From assembly GCF_030651185.1 (NCBI RefSeq), contig NZ_JAUSCJ010000011.1, forward strand, positions 124,001 to 188,000: a DNA stretch of 64,000 nt, written 5' to 3'. The position numbers were made by a program, and so were the translations under genes. The stretch comes from Phenylobacterium sp. (lineage in GTDB: Bacteria > Pseudomonadota > Alphaproteobacteria > Caulobacterales > Caulobacteraceae). The notes under the pieces were generated by a model. The model saw only the letters and a program-made list of their open reading frames with translations. It did not search any database and had not been told where the DNA came from. Below, in pieces: positions 33,612 through 41,598 of the stretch (the first letter of the stretch is position 1; each line of letters starts with the position of its first letter).

Positions 33612-35098
33612 GCGTGCTTGAGGACCCGGCGGCGCTCGACCGAGGACGGGATGCGCATGGCCTCCCGGTACTTGGCCACGGTGCGGCGGGCGATATCGAC
33701 CCCGGTTTCCTTGAGGATCTCGACGATCCGGTCGTCGGAATGCACCTCCGCCTCGGCTCGCTCGGTGTCGATCAACTGCTTGATCTTGTGCCGCACGCTC
33801 TCGGAGGAATGGGCCTCGCCGCCGTCGGAATTGGCGATGCCGGAGGTGAAGAAGAACTTGAGCTCGAACATGCCGCGCGGGGTGGCGATGTACTTGTTCG
33901 ACGTCACCCGGCTGACCGTGGACTCGTGCATCCCGATGGCGTCGGCGACGGTCTTCAGGTTCAGGGGGCGCAGGTGCTCGACCCCGTAGGCCAGGAACCC
34001 GTCCTGCTGGCGCACGATCTCGCTGGCCACCTTCAGGATGGTCTTGGCCCGCTGGTCGAGGCTCTTCACCAGCCAGTTGGCGCTGGCCATGCAGTCGGCG
34101 ACGAACACCTTCTCCTGGTCGGTCCTGGCGCCTGCCGAGACCCGGGCGTGGTAGCGCTGGTCCACCAGCAGGCGAGGCAGGGTGTCGGAGTTGAGCTCCA
34201 CGTGCCACAGGCCGCCCAGGCCCTCGCGCACATAGACGTCCGGCGCCACCGGCTGGCTGGGCTCGCCGCCGAAGGCCGCGCCGGGCCGGGGCGTCAGGGC
34301 CCGCAGCTCGGCGATCATGTCCTTGAGGTCTTCGTCGTCGACGCCGCAGGCCTTGCGCAGGGCCGAGAGGTCGCGCTTGGCCAGCAGGTCCAGATTGTCC
34401 AGCAGGGCCATCATGGCCGGGTCGCAGCGATCGCGCTCCTTGAGCTGCAGCATCAGGCACTCGCGCACGTCGCGGGCGAAGACGCCGATGGGCTCGAACC
34501 GCTGCAGCATGCGCAGCACGTCTTCCAGGAAGGTCAGGTCACAGCCCAGCCGCCCGGCGGTCTCGGCCATGTCGACGCGCAGGTAGCCGCCCTCGTCGAC
34601 GCTATCGACCAGGACGGTTGCCGCCGCATACTCGATGCCGCCGAAGCCTGCGACCATCAGCTGGTCGTAGAGGTGCTCGGCGAGGGTCTTCTCGCGGGTC
34701 AGGCGCTGCTCGAAGTCGTCGGTGTCCTCAAAGGAGCCGCCCTTGCCGGCGCGCGACCAGTCCACCGCCCCGCCCGCGTCACCGGCGCCCTCGGCGTCAC
34801 CGGTGTTGCGTTCCCCCGGCGAGGCCTCGGCCTCGTGGGTGACGTCCATGTGCGCCTCGGCGGCGCCCTCGGGAATGCTGTCGGAGGCGAAGTCCTCGGC
34901 GTCGCGGGGGCCGGCCTCCACATCGGGTTCGGAGTCGCGTTCGTCGCGCTGGAGCAGCGGGTTCCGCTCCAGTTCGCCTTCCACATAGGTCTCCAACTCC
35001 ATGTTGGACAGCTGCAACAGCTTGATGGCCTGCTGCAGCTGGGGGGTGATCACCAACCCCTGGCCTTGCCGCATCTCTAAACGCGCGCCGAGCGCCAA
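33608..35098 (-). CDS. rpoN: RNA polymerase sigma-54 factor
   Basis: A 496-residue sigma-54. Region I is the Gln- and Leu-rich start LVITPQLQQAIKLLQLSNME, which contacts activator ATPases. An acidic region II follows (about residues 50-135). The core-binding and HTH domain (IGMHESTVSRVTSNKYIATP) and the C-terminal RpoN box ARRTVAKYREAMRIPSSVER, which reads the -24 element, are intact. In Caulobacter sigma-54 drives flagellar and stalk genes. It follows lptB by 153 bases; two TTGGTTAACC repeats lie in that gap. Confidence 0.97.
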   Translation of the reverse strand: MALGARLEMRQGQGLVITPQLQQAIKLLQLSNMELETYVEGELERNPLLQRDERDSEPDVEAGPRDAEDFASDSIPEGAAEAHMDVTHEAEASPGERNTGDAEGAGDAGGAVDWSRAGKGGSFEDTDDFEQRLTREKTLAEHLYDQLMVAGFGGIEYAAATVLVDSVDEGGYLRVDMAETAGRLGCDLTFLEDVLRMLQRFEPIGVFARDVRECLMLQLKERDRCDPAMMALLDNLDLLAKRDLSALRKACGVDDEDLKDMIAELRALTPRPGAAFGGEPSQPVAPDVYVREGLGGLWHVELNSDTLPRLLVDQRYHARVSAGARTDQEKVFVADCMASANWLVKSLDQRAKTILKVASEIVRQQDGFLAYGVEHLRPLNLKTVADAIGMHESTVSRVTSNKYIATPRGMFELKFFFTSGIANSDGGEAHSSESVRHKIKQLIDTERAEAEVHSDDRIVEILKETGVDIARRTVAKYREAMRIPSSVERRRVLKHA

Positions 35099-35153
35099 AA
35101 TCGCCTCCTGGCCTGTTTCTTGCTGGACAGGCTAGGCGTGCAATCACGAGCGA

Positions 35154-35217
35154 TTGGTTAACCGGGCCGCGACCTTTTGGTTAACCATGTTTTTTGTCCC
35201 CCAATTCTTGGGGACAA
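35154..35217. promoter_or_regulatory. repeats and hairpin in the lptB-rpoN gap
   Basis: TTGGTTAACC occurs at 35154-35163 and 35177-35186, 23 bases apart and on the same face of the helix. Next to them TTGTCCCC/GGGGACAA (35194-35217) forms a hairpin. Their position upstream of rpoN suits operators or a promoter region. Confidence 0.4.
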
Positions 35218-35251
35218 CGGCCTGCAGCGCTTCAGAATGCGGCCGGCGCCA

Positions 35252-36010
35252 TCAGCCGAAGCGTTCGCCCAGATAGACACGGCGGACTTCCGGATCATCG
35301 ACGATCTCGGCCGGCGTGCCCTCGAACAGCACCTCGCCCGCATGGATGATCGCGGCGCGGTCGATGATGTCCAGGGTCTCGCGGACATTGTGGTCGGTGA
35401 TCAGGATGCCGATCCCGCGCCCCTTCAGGAACGAGATCACCTCGCGGATGTCGGAGATGGCCAGGGGGTCGATGCCGGCGAAGGGCTCGTCCAGCAGCAT
35501 GAAGGAGGGCTCGCTGGCCAGGGCGCGGGCGATCTCCACCCGGCGGCGTTCCCCGCCCGACAGCGAGATGGCCGGCGCCTTGCGCAGGTGCTCGATGTGC
35601 AGGTCGGTCAGCAACTGGGTGACCGTGGCGCGGGCCTCCGACATGTCCTTGGCGCGCAGCTCCACCACGGCCATGACGTTCTCTTCCACCGTCATGCCGC
35701 GGAAGATCGAGGTTTCCTGGGGCAGGTAGCCCACCCCCATGCGGGCGCGCTGGTACATAGGCTGGGCGGTGATGTTTTCGCCGTCCAGATAGATCGCGCC
35801 GTAGTCGGCGGGGATCAGGCCGGTGATCATGTAGAAGCAGGTGGTCTTGCCGGCGCCGTTGGGACCCAGCAGGCCCACCACCTCACCGCGACGCAGGCTC
35901 AGCGTCACGCCCTTGACCACCGGGCGGCCACGGAAGGACTTGCCGATATTATCGACCACCAGCCCCTCGCCGACGAGACCGGGCAGGGCGTCGAAGTTTT
36001 CCGACTTCAC
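35252..36010 (-). CDS. lptB: LPS export ABC transporter ATP-binding protein
   Basis: A 252-residue ABC ATPase that powers lipopolysaccharide extraction by LptFG. Walker A GPNGAGKTT (residues about 49-57), Q-loop LPQETSIFRG, signature LSGGERRRVE (about 150), Walker B FMLLDEPFAGID and switch His in LITDHNVRETL are intact. It is downstream of lptC-lptA on the same strand, with one base between it and the lptA stop region, in the standard order rnd-lptC-lptA-lptB-rpoN. Confidence 0.96.
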   Translation of the reverse strand: MKSENFDALPGLVGEGLVVDNIGKSFRGRPVVKGVTLSLRRGEVVGLLGPNGAGKTTCFYMITGLIPADYGAIYLDGENITAQPMYQRARMGVGYLPQETSIFRGMTVEENVMAVVELRAKDMSEARATVTQLLTDLHIEHLRKAPAISLSGGERRRVEIARALASEPSFMLLDEPFAGIDPLAISDIREVISFLKGRGIGILITDHNVRETLDIIDRAAIIHAGEVLFEGTPAEIVDDPEVRRVYLGERFG

Positions 36011-36011
36011 C

Positions 36012-36596
36012 CTAGCGCCGCGCGGCGGGCTGTCCCGCCTGCTGCTTGGGATAGAGGACGGTGCGCACGCGGCCGGGCTTGTTGCGCCCCTTCACGCCGC
36101 TCTGCATCTGGGCGTCGCCGGTGGCGATCTTGATCACCAGCTTGGAGCCGCGCAGCACGTTCTGGGCCTGGGCGGCCACCACGTCGCCGGTGATGGTGAT
36201 GGTGTCGGCCGCCGCGTCATAGACCGCCGCGTCCCCCCGCACCCGCTGCTGTGGCGTTACGTAGTAGACCGAGCCGCTGGCCTCCATGCGGTCGAGCTGG
36301 TTGCCGCAGGCCGCACCGGCTTGGCCGGTCCCGCCCGGCTTGGCCGAGGGATTGGGCTTGTAATAGATCTTCAGGACGTCGGCCCGCAGGCGAACCGTGT
36401 CCTGGAGCGCCTCGGCCCCGCCGGAATAGGTGGCCAGGCACTTAGCGTTGATCACCTCCAGCTCATCGGCGGTGATATCCACCGGGGCGTCGGAGTTCTG
36501 CGCCAGTTGCGCCGCGGCCGGACCGGCCGCGATCAACCCGCAGGCGAATGCGCCCGCCGCCCACTGCTTCATTTTCGCGAACCTGATCATGCCCAT
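36012..36596 (-). CDS. lptA: LPS transport periplasmic protein LptA
   Basis: A 194-residue protein with a signal peptide (MKQWAAGAFACGLIAAGPAA, cleavage after AAA-Q) followed by the OstA/LptA domain: VDITADELEV, ATYSGGAEALQDTVRLRAD and the repeated GDAAVYDAAADTITITGDVV. It forms the periplasmic beta-jellyroll bridge that carries LPS from LptC to LptD. The first ATG at 36596 gives MGMIRFAKMKQW; the ATG at 36572 is equally possible. It lies 12 bases after lptC. Confidence 0.9.
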   Translation of the reverse strand: MGMIRFAKMKQWAAGAFACGLIAAGPAAAQLAQNSDAPVDITADELEVINAKCLATYSGGAEALQDTVRLRADVLKIYYKPNPSAKPGGTGQAGAACGNQLDRMEASGSVYYVTPQQRVRGDAAVYDAAADTITITGDVVAAQAQNVLRGSKLVIKIATGDAQMQSGVKGRNKPGRVRTVLYPKQQAGQPAARR

Positions 36597-36608
36597 GCCG
36601 TTCGAAGC

Positions 36609-37229
36609 CTAGTGTGACTCGACGCGCGTGTGTACGCCGCCCTTGAACACCATGCGTTCGCCCTTGTCGTACACGCCATAGGACTTCGCGATGATTTCGC
36701 CAAGCGCGCCGGCTCCCTTGATCTCACCCGCGCCTTCGAGTTCTCCGGTCGCGGTATTGAAGATGGAGGTGGCGGTGGCGAAATTCACGTCCCCCCCGTT
36801 CAATTTCACGCCACCTTCGAGATTCAGCACCCGCTTGTCCTCCCGATAGACCCCGGCCTTGGCCGAAATGCGGGTCGGGCGCGGCCCTTCCTCGTCGAGG
36901 ATCAGCATAGGGGTGTCGAGCATGACGCGCTGGTAGTCCTTGGGATCGCGCACCGCGACCTTGGCGGTCAGGACAAAGGCGCGACCCTTGTCGTCCCGAC
37001 CGAGAAAGCGGGGATTGACCAGCTGGATGGGAGCGTCGGCGTCCTGAGGCTTGTCCTTGGCGCCGTCCAGCGTGCTCTGGATGACGAAACCCACCATGAT
37101 CAGCAGGATCAGCCCAATCACCGCCGGCAGCAGCACCCGCAAGCGCCGAACCAGGCGCGAGCGCTTCCGCCAGCGCTCGAAGTCGGCGCTGTAGGGGGCG
37201 TGGCTCTGGTCGGCGAAGGCGGTGGTCAC
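36609..37229 (-). CDS. lptC: LPS export protein LptC
   Basis: A 206-residue bitopic protein with one N-terminal membrane helix (LLPAVIGLILLIMVGFVI, about residues 35-55) and a periplasmic LptC domain (LVNPRFLGRDDKGRAFVLTA, GVYREDKRVLNLEGGVKL). It receives LPS from LptBFG and passes it to LptA. The GTG at 37229 is chosen as start: GAGGG lies 4 bases upstream, and longer frames overlap rnd. It begins seven bases after the rnd stop. Confidence 0.9.
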   Translation of the reverse strand: MTTAFADQSHAPYSADFERWRKRSRLVRRLRVLLPAVIGLILLIMVGFVIQSTLDGAKDKPQDADAPIQLVNPRFLGRDDKGRAFVLTAKVAVRDPKDYQRVMLDTPMLILDEEGPRPTRISAKAGVYREDKRVLNLEGGVKLNGGDVNFATATSIFNTATGELEGAGEIKGAGALGEIIAKSYGVYDKGERMVFKGGVHTRVESH

Positions 37230-37236
37230 CCGACCC

Positions 37237-37875
37237 TCACATATGGGCGAAGATGTCGACCTCTTCCCAGCCGGCCACATCGAGCAGGGCGCGGTGAGGC
37301 AGGAAGTCGAAGCAGGCGCGCGCCAGATGGTCGCGGCCCTCGCGCACCAGCATGGCGTCCAGCCGGTCGCGCAGGGCGTGGAGGTGCAGGACGTCGGAGG
37401 CGGCGTAGGCGATCTGGTCGTCGGTGAGCTTGGCGGCGCCCCAGTCGGAACTCTGCTGGGCCTTGGACATGTCGATCCCGGCCAGTTCCTTGGACACGTC
37501 CTTCAGGCCGTGACGGTCGGTATAGGTCCGCGCCAGCTTCGAGGCGATCTTGGTGCAGTAGACCGGCGCGGTGACCACGCCGAGATGCAGATAGAACATG
37601 GCGATATCGAAGCGGCCGAAGTGGAAGATCTTGGTGACAGCCGGATCGGTCATCAGCGCCTTGAGATTGGGCGCGTCATAGGTGGCGCGGTCCAGCTGCA
37701 CCAGGTGGGCGTCGCCCTTGCCGTCGGAAATCTGCACCACGCAGAGCGGGTCGCGGCCGAGCCGCAGGCCCATGGTCTCGGAATCCACCGCGACCGAGGT
37801 TGCGCCGGCGAAGGCGCCCTTGGGTAAATCGCCGATGTGCAGATGATTCGCCAAGGTCGCCTCGCTCCGGCGCAA
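37237..37875 (-). CDS. ribonuclease D-like 3'-5' exonuclease
   Basis: A 212-residue DEDD-family exonuclease domain without the HRDC domains of full RNase D. Motif I is VAVDSETMGL (Asp/Glu), motif II HFGRFDIAML-like (HFGRFDIAMF, Asp) and motif III YAASDVLHLHALRD (Y...D). The catalytic acids are therefore all present. It probably trims RNA 3' ends. As first gene of the rnd-lptCAB-rpoN run it is close to the tRNA-Leu on the same strand, 29 bases upstream. Confidence 0.88.
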   Translation of the reverse strand: MRRSEATLANHLHIGDLPKGAFAGATSVAVDSETMGLRLGRDPLCVVQISDGKGDAHLVQLDRATYDAPNLKALMTDPAVTKIFHFGRFDIAMFYLHLGVVTAPVYCTKIASKLARTYTDRHGLKDVSKELAGIDMSKAQQSSDWGAAKLTDDQIAYAASDVLHLHALRDRLDAMLVREGRDHLARACFDFLPHRALLDVAGWEEVDIFAHM

Positions 37876-37903
37876 ACTAGATCCTCTCCTATATGGAGAG
37901 GGA

Positions 37904-37990
<87 letters not shown>

Positions 37991-38144
37991 CCGATCCACC
38001 GGATCGCGCGAGGGGGGTTCCTTAGGGCGCCGCCTCTGCCCGGTCAACGCCCCGCTTCACCTTCCTTTCAAGTCGCATTGCGGCGCGGGGTCGGTTCGTC
38101 TATCGCAAGCCTTCCAAGAGCCACTCAAATCCGGGCGAAACTCC

Positions 38145-39119
38145 ATGCAGGATCTGGTCACCGTCTTCGGCGGTTCGGGCTTCGTCGGCGCCCAGGTCGT
38201 CCGCGCGCTGGCCAAGCAGGGCTGGCGGGTGCGGGTCGCCGTGCGCCAGCCGCACCTGGCCTATAAGATGCGCCTGCTGGGCGACGTCGGTCAGATCGAG
38301 GTCGTGCAGGCCAATATCCGCAACGAGGCCTCCATTCGCCGCGCCGTCGAGGGCGCGCACGCGGTGGTGAACGCCGTGGGCGTGCTCTATGAGACCGGCC
38401 GCCAGAAATTCCAGAGCGTGCACGCCATGGGCGCGCGCAATGTCGCGGCGGTGTCCAAGGCCGCCGGTGTCGACACCCTGGTGCAGATCTCGGCCATCGG
38501 CGTCGATGCGGAGTCGGGCTCGAAGTACGCCCGGACCAAGGCCATGGGGGAGAACGCCGTGCGGGAGGCCTTCCCCGGCGCCATCCTCATTCGCCCGTCG
38601 GTGATCTTCGGGCCCGATGACCACTTCTTCAACAAGTTCGCCGAGATGGCGGTGATCAGCCCGGCCCTGCCGCTGATCGGCGGCGGCGAGGGAAAGCTGC
38701 AGCCGGTGTTCGTCGGCGACGTGGCCAAGGCCGTGGCCCGGGCCGTCACCGACCCGGCCTGCGCCGGCCAGACCTATGAGCTGGGCGGTCCGCGGGCCTA
38801 TTCGTTCCGCGAGCTGATGGAGCTGCTGATGGCCGAGATCGGCCGCAGGCGGTTCCTGGTTCCCCTGCCCTTCGCCATCGCCGCCCTGATCGGCAAGGCC
38901 TGCGAGATCCTGGCCCTGACCCCCTGGACCCCGCCGCTGACCGAGGACCAGGTCGAGCTGCTGAAGAGCGACAACGTGGTGTCGGGAACCCTGCCGGGCC
39001 TGGCCGAACTCGGCGTCGAGGCCACCGCCGTCGAGGGTATCGTCCCGGCCTACCTCTACCGCTTCCGCAAGGGCGGCCAGTACGCCGACGAGGTCGAGCG
39101 CCTGACGGCCATCGCCTAG
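38145..39119 (+). CDS. NAD(P)-binding complex I-associated protein (NDUFA9-like)
   Basis: A 324-residue Rossmann protein of the atypical SDR group. The dinucleotide site is VTVFGGSGFVGAQVVRAL (residues 4-21), with NAVGVLYETGRQ, the YARTKAMGENAVREAF active-site region (Y-x-x-x-K) and IRPSVIFGPDDHFFNKFAEM after it. It resembles mitochondrial NDUFA9 and its alphaproteobacterial homologues, thought to support respiratory complex I. The ATG at 38145 fits the family start; a longer frame upstream overlaps the tRNA. Confidence 0.88.
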   Translation: MQDLVTVFGGSGFVGAQVVRALAKQGWRVRVAVRQPHLAYKMRLLGDVGQIEVVQANIRNEASIRRAVEGAHAVVNAVGVLYETGRQKFQSVHAMGARNVAAVSKAAGVDTLVQISAIGVDAESGSKYARTKAMGENAVREAFPGAILIRPSVIFGPDDHFFNKFAEMAVISPALPLIGGGEGKLQPVFVGDVAKAVARAVTDPACAGQTYELGGPRAYSFRELMELLMAEIGRRRFLVPLPFAIAALIGKACEILALTPWTPPLTEDQVELLKSDNVVSGTLPGLAELGVEATAVEGIVPAYLYRFRKGGQYADEVERLTAIA

Positions 39120-39129
39120 CCTCTGACGG

Positions 39130-39936
39130 CTATTGGCTGGCCATCGCCAGCCAGACCAGACCACCCGCCCCCACCACGATCCGCCACCAGGCGAAGGGCG
39201 CGAAGCCGTGGCGGCCGACAAAGTCCACCAGGGCGCGGACGACGATGAAGCCGACGATGAAGCTGACCGCGAAGCCGAGCGCGATGATGCCCGCCTGGTC
39301 CATGCTGAGCGCGTCCTTGTTCTTGTAGAGGTCGACGGCGAAGGCGCCGGCCATGGTGGGGATGGCCAGGAAGAAGGAAAACTCGGCGGCGGCTTTCTTC
39401 TCCACCCGCATCAGCATCGAACCGACGATGGTGGCGCCCGACCGGGAGACCCCGGGGACCAGGGCCAGCGTCTGGAACAGGCCCACCACCAGGGAGGTCT
39501 TCCAGGTCAGCTTCATGGCGTCCTCCTCACGGGGCGTCGGCGCCCAGCGGTCCAGGGCCAGCAGGCCGATTCCGCCGATGATCAGCGACCAGCAGATCAG
39601 GCGCGGGCTCTCGAACAGAATCTCCTTGATCACGTCGTGCAGGGCCAGGCCCAGGACCGCCCCGGGGATGAAGGCGATCAGCACCGACAGGGCGAACCCG
39701 CGGGCCTCGGCGCTGGTGGGCAGGCCGATCAGCACCTTCCACAGCTTGCCGAAATAGAGCGCCACCACCGCCAGGATCGCGCCCAGCTGGATCAGCACCG
39801 CGAAGGTGTCCCAGAACCCGTTCGGCAGGCCCAGGAGGGACTTGGTCAGCAGCAGGTGGCCGGTGGAGGACACCGGGATGAACTCGGTCACCCCCTCGAC
39901 GATGCCCAGGATGATGGCGGCGATCCAGTCGGACAT
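39130..39936 (-). CDS. uppP: undecaprenyl-diphosphatase
   Basis: A 268-residue membrane enzyme (BacA) that makes undecaprenyl phosphate for cell-wall synthesis; higher dosage gives bacitracin resistance. The two family motifs are present: GIVEGVTEFIPVSSTGHLLL near residues 11-30 and PGVSRSGATI near 160. About eight membrane helices are predicted. Start MSDWIAAIIL at 39936 matches the family; a longer frame to 40212 is rejected. It is convergent with the NDUFA9-like gene, 10 bases between stops. Confidence 0.95.
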   Translation of the reverse strand: MSDWIAAIILGIVEGVTEFIPVSSTGHLLLTKSLLGLPNGFWDTFAVLIQLGAILAVVALYFGKLWKVLIGLPTSAEARGFALSVLIAFIPGAVLGLALHDVIKEILFESPRLICWSLIIGGIGLLALDRWAPTPREEDAMKLTWKTSLVVGLFQTLALVPGVSRSGATIVGSMLMRVEKKAAAEFSFFLAIPTMAGAFAVDLYKNKDALSMDQAGIIALGFAVSFIVGFIVVRALVDFVGRHGFAPFAWWRIVVGAGGLVWLAMASQ

Positions 39937-40072
39937 GCGGGCAACTTTCGGCACGGGATGAAGAGGACCCCAAGGGGCGGGATCAGGGTAAATTTGAGGT
40001 TCATCCCATTTATGGACCAATATTGTTGAGAACGTGGGCGGGCGGGGCGCGAAGCTTGAGCAAGGCAGGTGA

Positions 40073-40078
40073 TATAAT
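40073..40078 (+). promoter_or_regulatory. possible -10 element for gltDB
   Basis: TATAAT in an otherwise GC-rich gap, 81 bases before gltD. No good -35 lies at 16-18 bases. Two TGGACCA repeats (40013 and 40087) flank it and may be operator half-sites. Confidence 0.35.
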
Positions 40079-40159
40079 CTAGTTTGTGGACCATCATATT
40101 CCGGCCCCTTGAAAAGGCGCGTAAAAGCCTGTCGCCCATGAGGGGGCGGAGGACCGGCC

Positions 40160-41596
40160 ATGGCCGAGCGGATGCTGAAGTTCACGGTTGTCGAGCGGAC
40201 CACGCCCCCCAAGCGGGCGGCCGAGGCGCGTTCGGGGGATTTCCACGAAATCTACGCCGACTTCATCGACGCCAAGGCCAGCGAACAGGCCTCGCGCTGT
40301 TCGCAGTGCGGGATCCCCTTCTGTCAGACCCACTGCCCGCTGCACAACAACATCCCCGACTGGCTGCGGATGACCGCCGAGGGCCGGCTGCAGGAGGCCT
40401 ATCAGCTTTCCCAGGCCACCAATTCCATGCCGGAGATCTGCGGCCGCATCTGCCCGCAGGACCGGCTGTGCGAGGGCTCCTGCACCATCGAGCAGTCGGG
40501 ACACGGCACCGTCACCATCGGCGCCGTCGAGCGCTACCTGACCGACAAGGCCTGGGAGGAGGGCTGGGTCCAGCCGCTCATTCCCGGCCGCGACCAGGGC
40601 AAGTCGGTGGGGATCATCGGGGCGGGACCGGCCGGCCTGGCCGCGGCCGAGCGGCTGCGGGAGATGGGCTACGCCGTCACCGTCTATGACCGCCACGACC
40701 GGGCCGGCGGCCTGCTGATCTACGGCATCCCCAGCTTCAAGCTGGAGAAGGACGTGGTGATGCGGCGCACCCAGCGGCTGGCCGACGGCGGGGTCGTGTT
40801 CAAGCTGGACTTCGAGGTGGGCCTCGACGCCACCCTCGATGAGCTTCGCGACACGCATCACAGCGTGCTGATCGCCACCGGCGTCTATGCCGACCGCGAC
40901 CTGGTGGTCCCTGGCGCGGGCTCGGCGGGGGTGACCCCGGCGCTCGACTACCTGATCGCCTCCAACCGGGCGGGCCTGGGGGACGAGGTTCCCGAGTTCG
41001 CCTCGGGCGAGTTGCACGCCAAGGGCCGCGACGTGGTGGTGGTGGGCGGCGGCGACACGGCCATGGACTGCGTCCGGACCGCCGTGCGCCAAGGGGCCAG
41101 GTCGGTGACCTGCCTCTACCGCCGTGACCGCGCCAACATGCCGGGCTCGGTCCGCGAGGTAGCCCACGCCGAGGAGGAGGGCGTGGTCTTCGAATGGCTG
41201 GCCGCGCCGCGCGCCGTGCTGGGCAAGGCCAATAGGGCCACCGGGGTCCGCGCCGCCCGCATGCGCCTGGGCGCGTCCGACGCCACCGGCCGCGCCGCGC
41301 CGGAGGAGATCGAGGGCGCCGACTTCGAGGCCCCCGCCGACCTGGTGATCAAGGCGCTCGGCTTTGATCCCGAGGACCTGCCGCGCGCCTTCGCCGCCCC
41401 GGACCTGGCGGTCAGCCGCTGGGGCACGGTGAAGGCCGACTTCGCCACCCTGATGACCAACCTGCCCGGCGTGTTCGCGGCCGGTGACATCGCCCGCGGC
41501 GCCTCCCTGGTGGTCTGGGCGATTAAGGACGGCCGCGACGCCGCCGACGCCATCCACCGCTACCTGACGGAACCCGCGCTCGTCGCGGCGGAGTGA
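40160..41596 (+). CDS. gltD: glutamate synthase small subunit
   Basis: A 478-residue beta subunit of NADPH-dependent glutamate synthase. The N-terminus holds the 4Fe-4S ligands CSQCGIPFCQTHCP and later CGRICPQDRLCEGSC. The FAD-binding GAGPAGLAAAERL (about residue 155) and NADPH-binding VVGGGDTAMDC (about 295) are clear. It passes NADPH electrons to GltB. The gene precedes gltB, with gltB starting within three bases of its stop, so the two are cotranscribed and coupled. Confidence 0.96.
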   Translation: MAERMLKFTVVERTTPPKRAAEARSGDFHEIYADFIDAKASEQASRCSQCGIPFCQTHCPLHNNIPDWLRMTAEGRLQEAYQLSQATNSMPEICGRICPQDRLCEGSCTIEQSGHGTVTIGAVERYLTDKAWEEGWVQPLIPGRDQGKSVGIIGAGPAGLAAAERLREMGYAVTVYDRHDRAGGLLIYGIPSFKLEKDVVMRRTQRLADGGVVFKLDFEVGLDATLDELRDTHHSVLIATGVYADRDLVVPGAGSAGVTPALDYLIASNRAGLGDEVPEFASGELHAKGRDVVVVGGGDTAMDCVRTAVRQGARSVTCLYRRDRANMPGSVREVAHAEEEGVVFEWLAAPRAVLGKANRATGVRAARMRLGASDATGRAAPEEIEGADFEAPADLVIKALGFDPEDLPRAFAAPDLAVSRWGTVKADFATLMTNLPGVFAAGDIARGASLVVWAIKDGRDAADAIHRYLTEPALVAAE

Positions 41597-41598
41597 AG

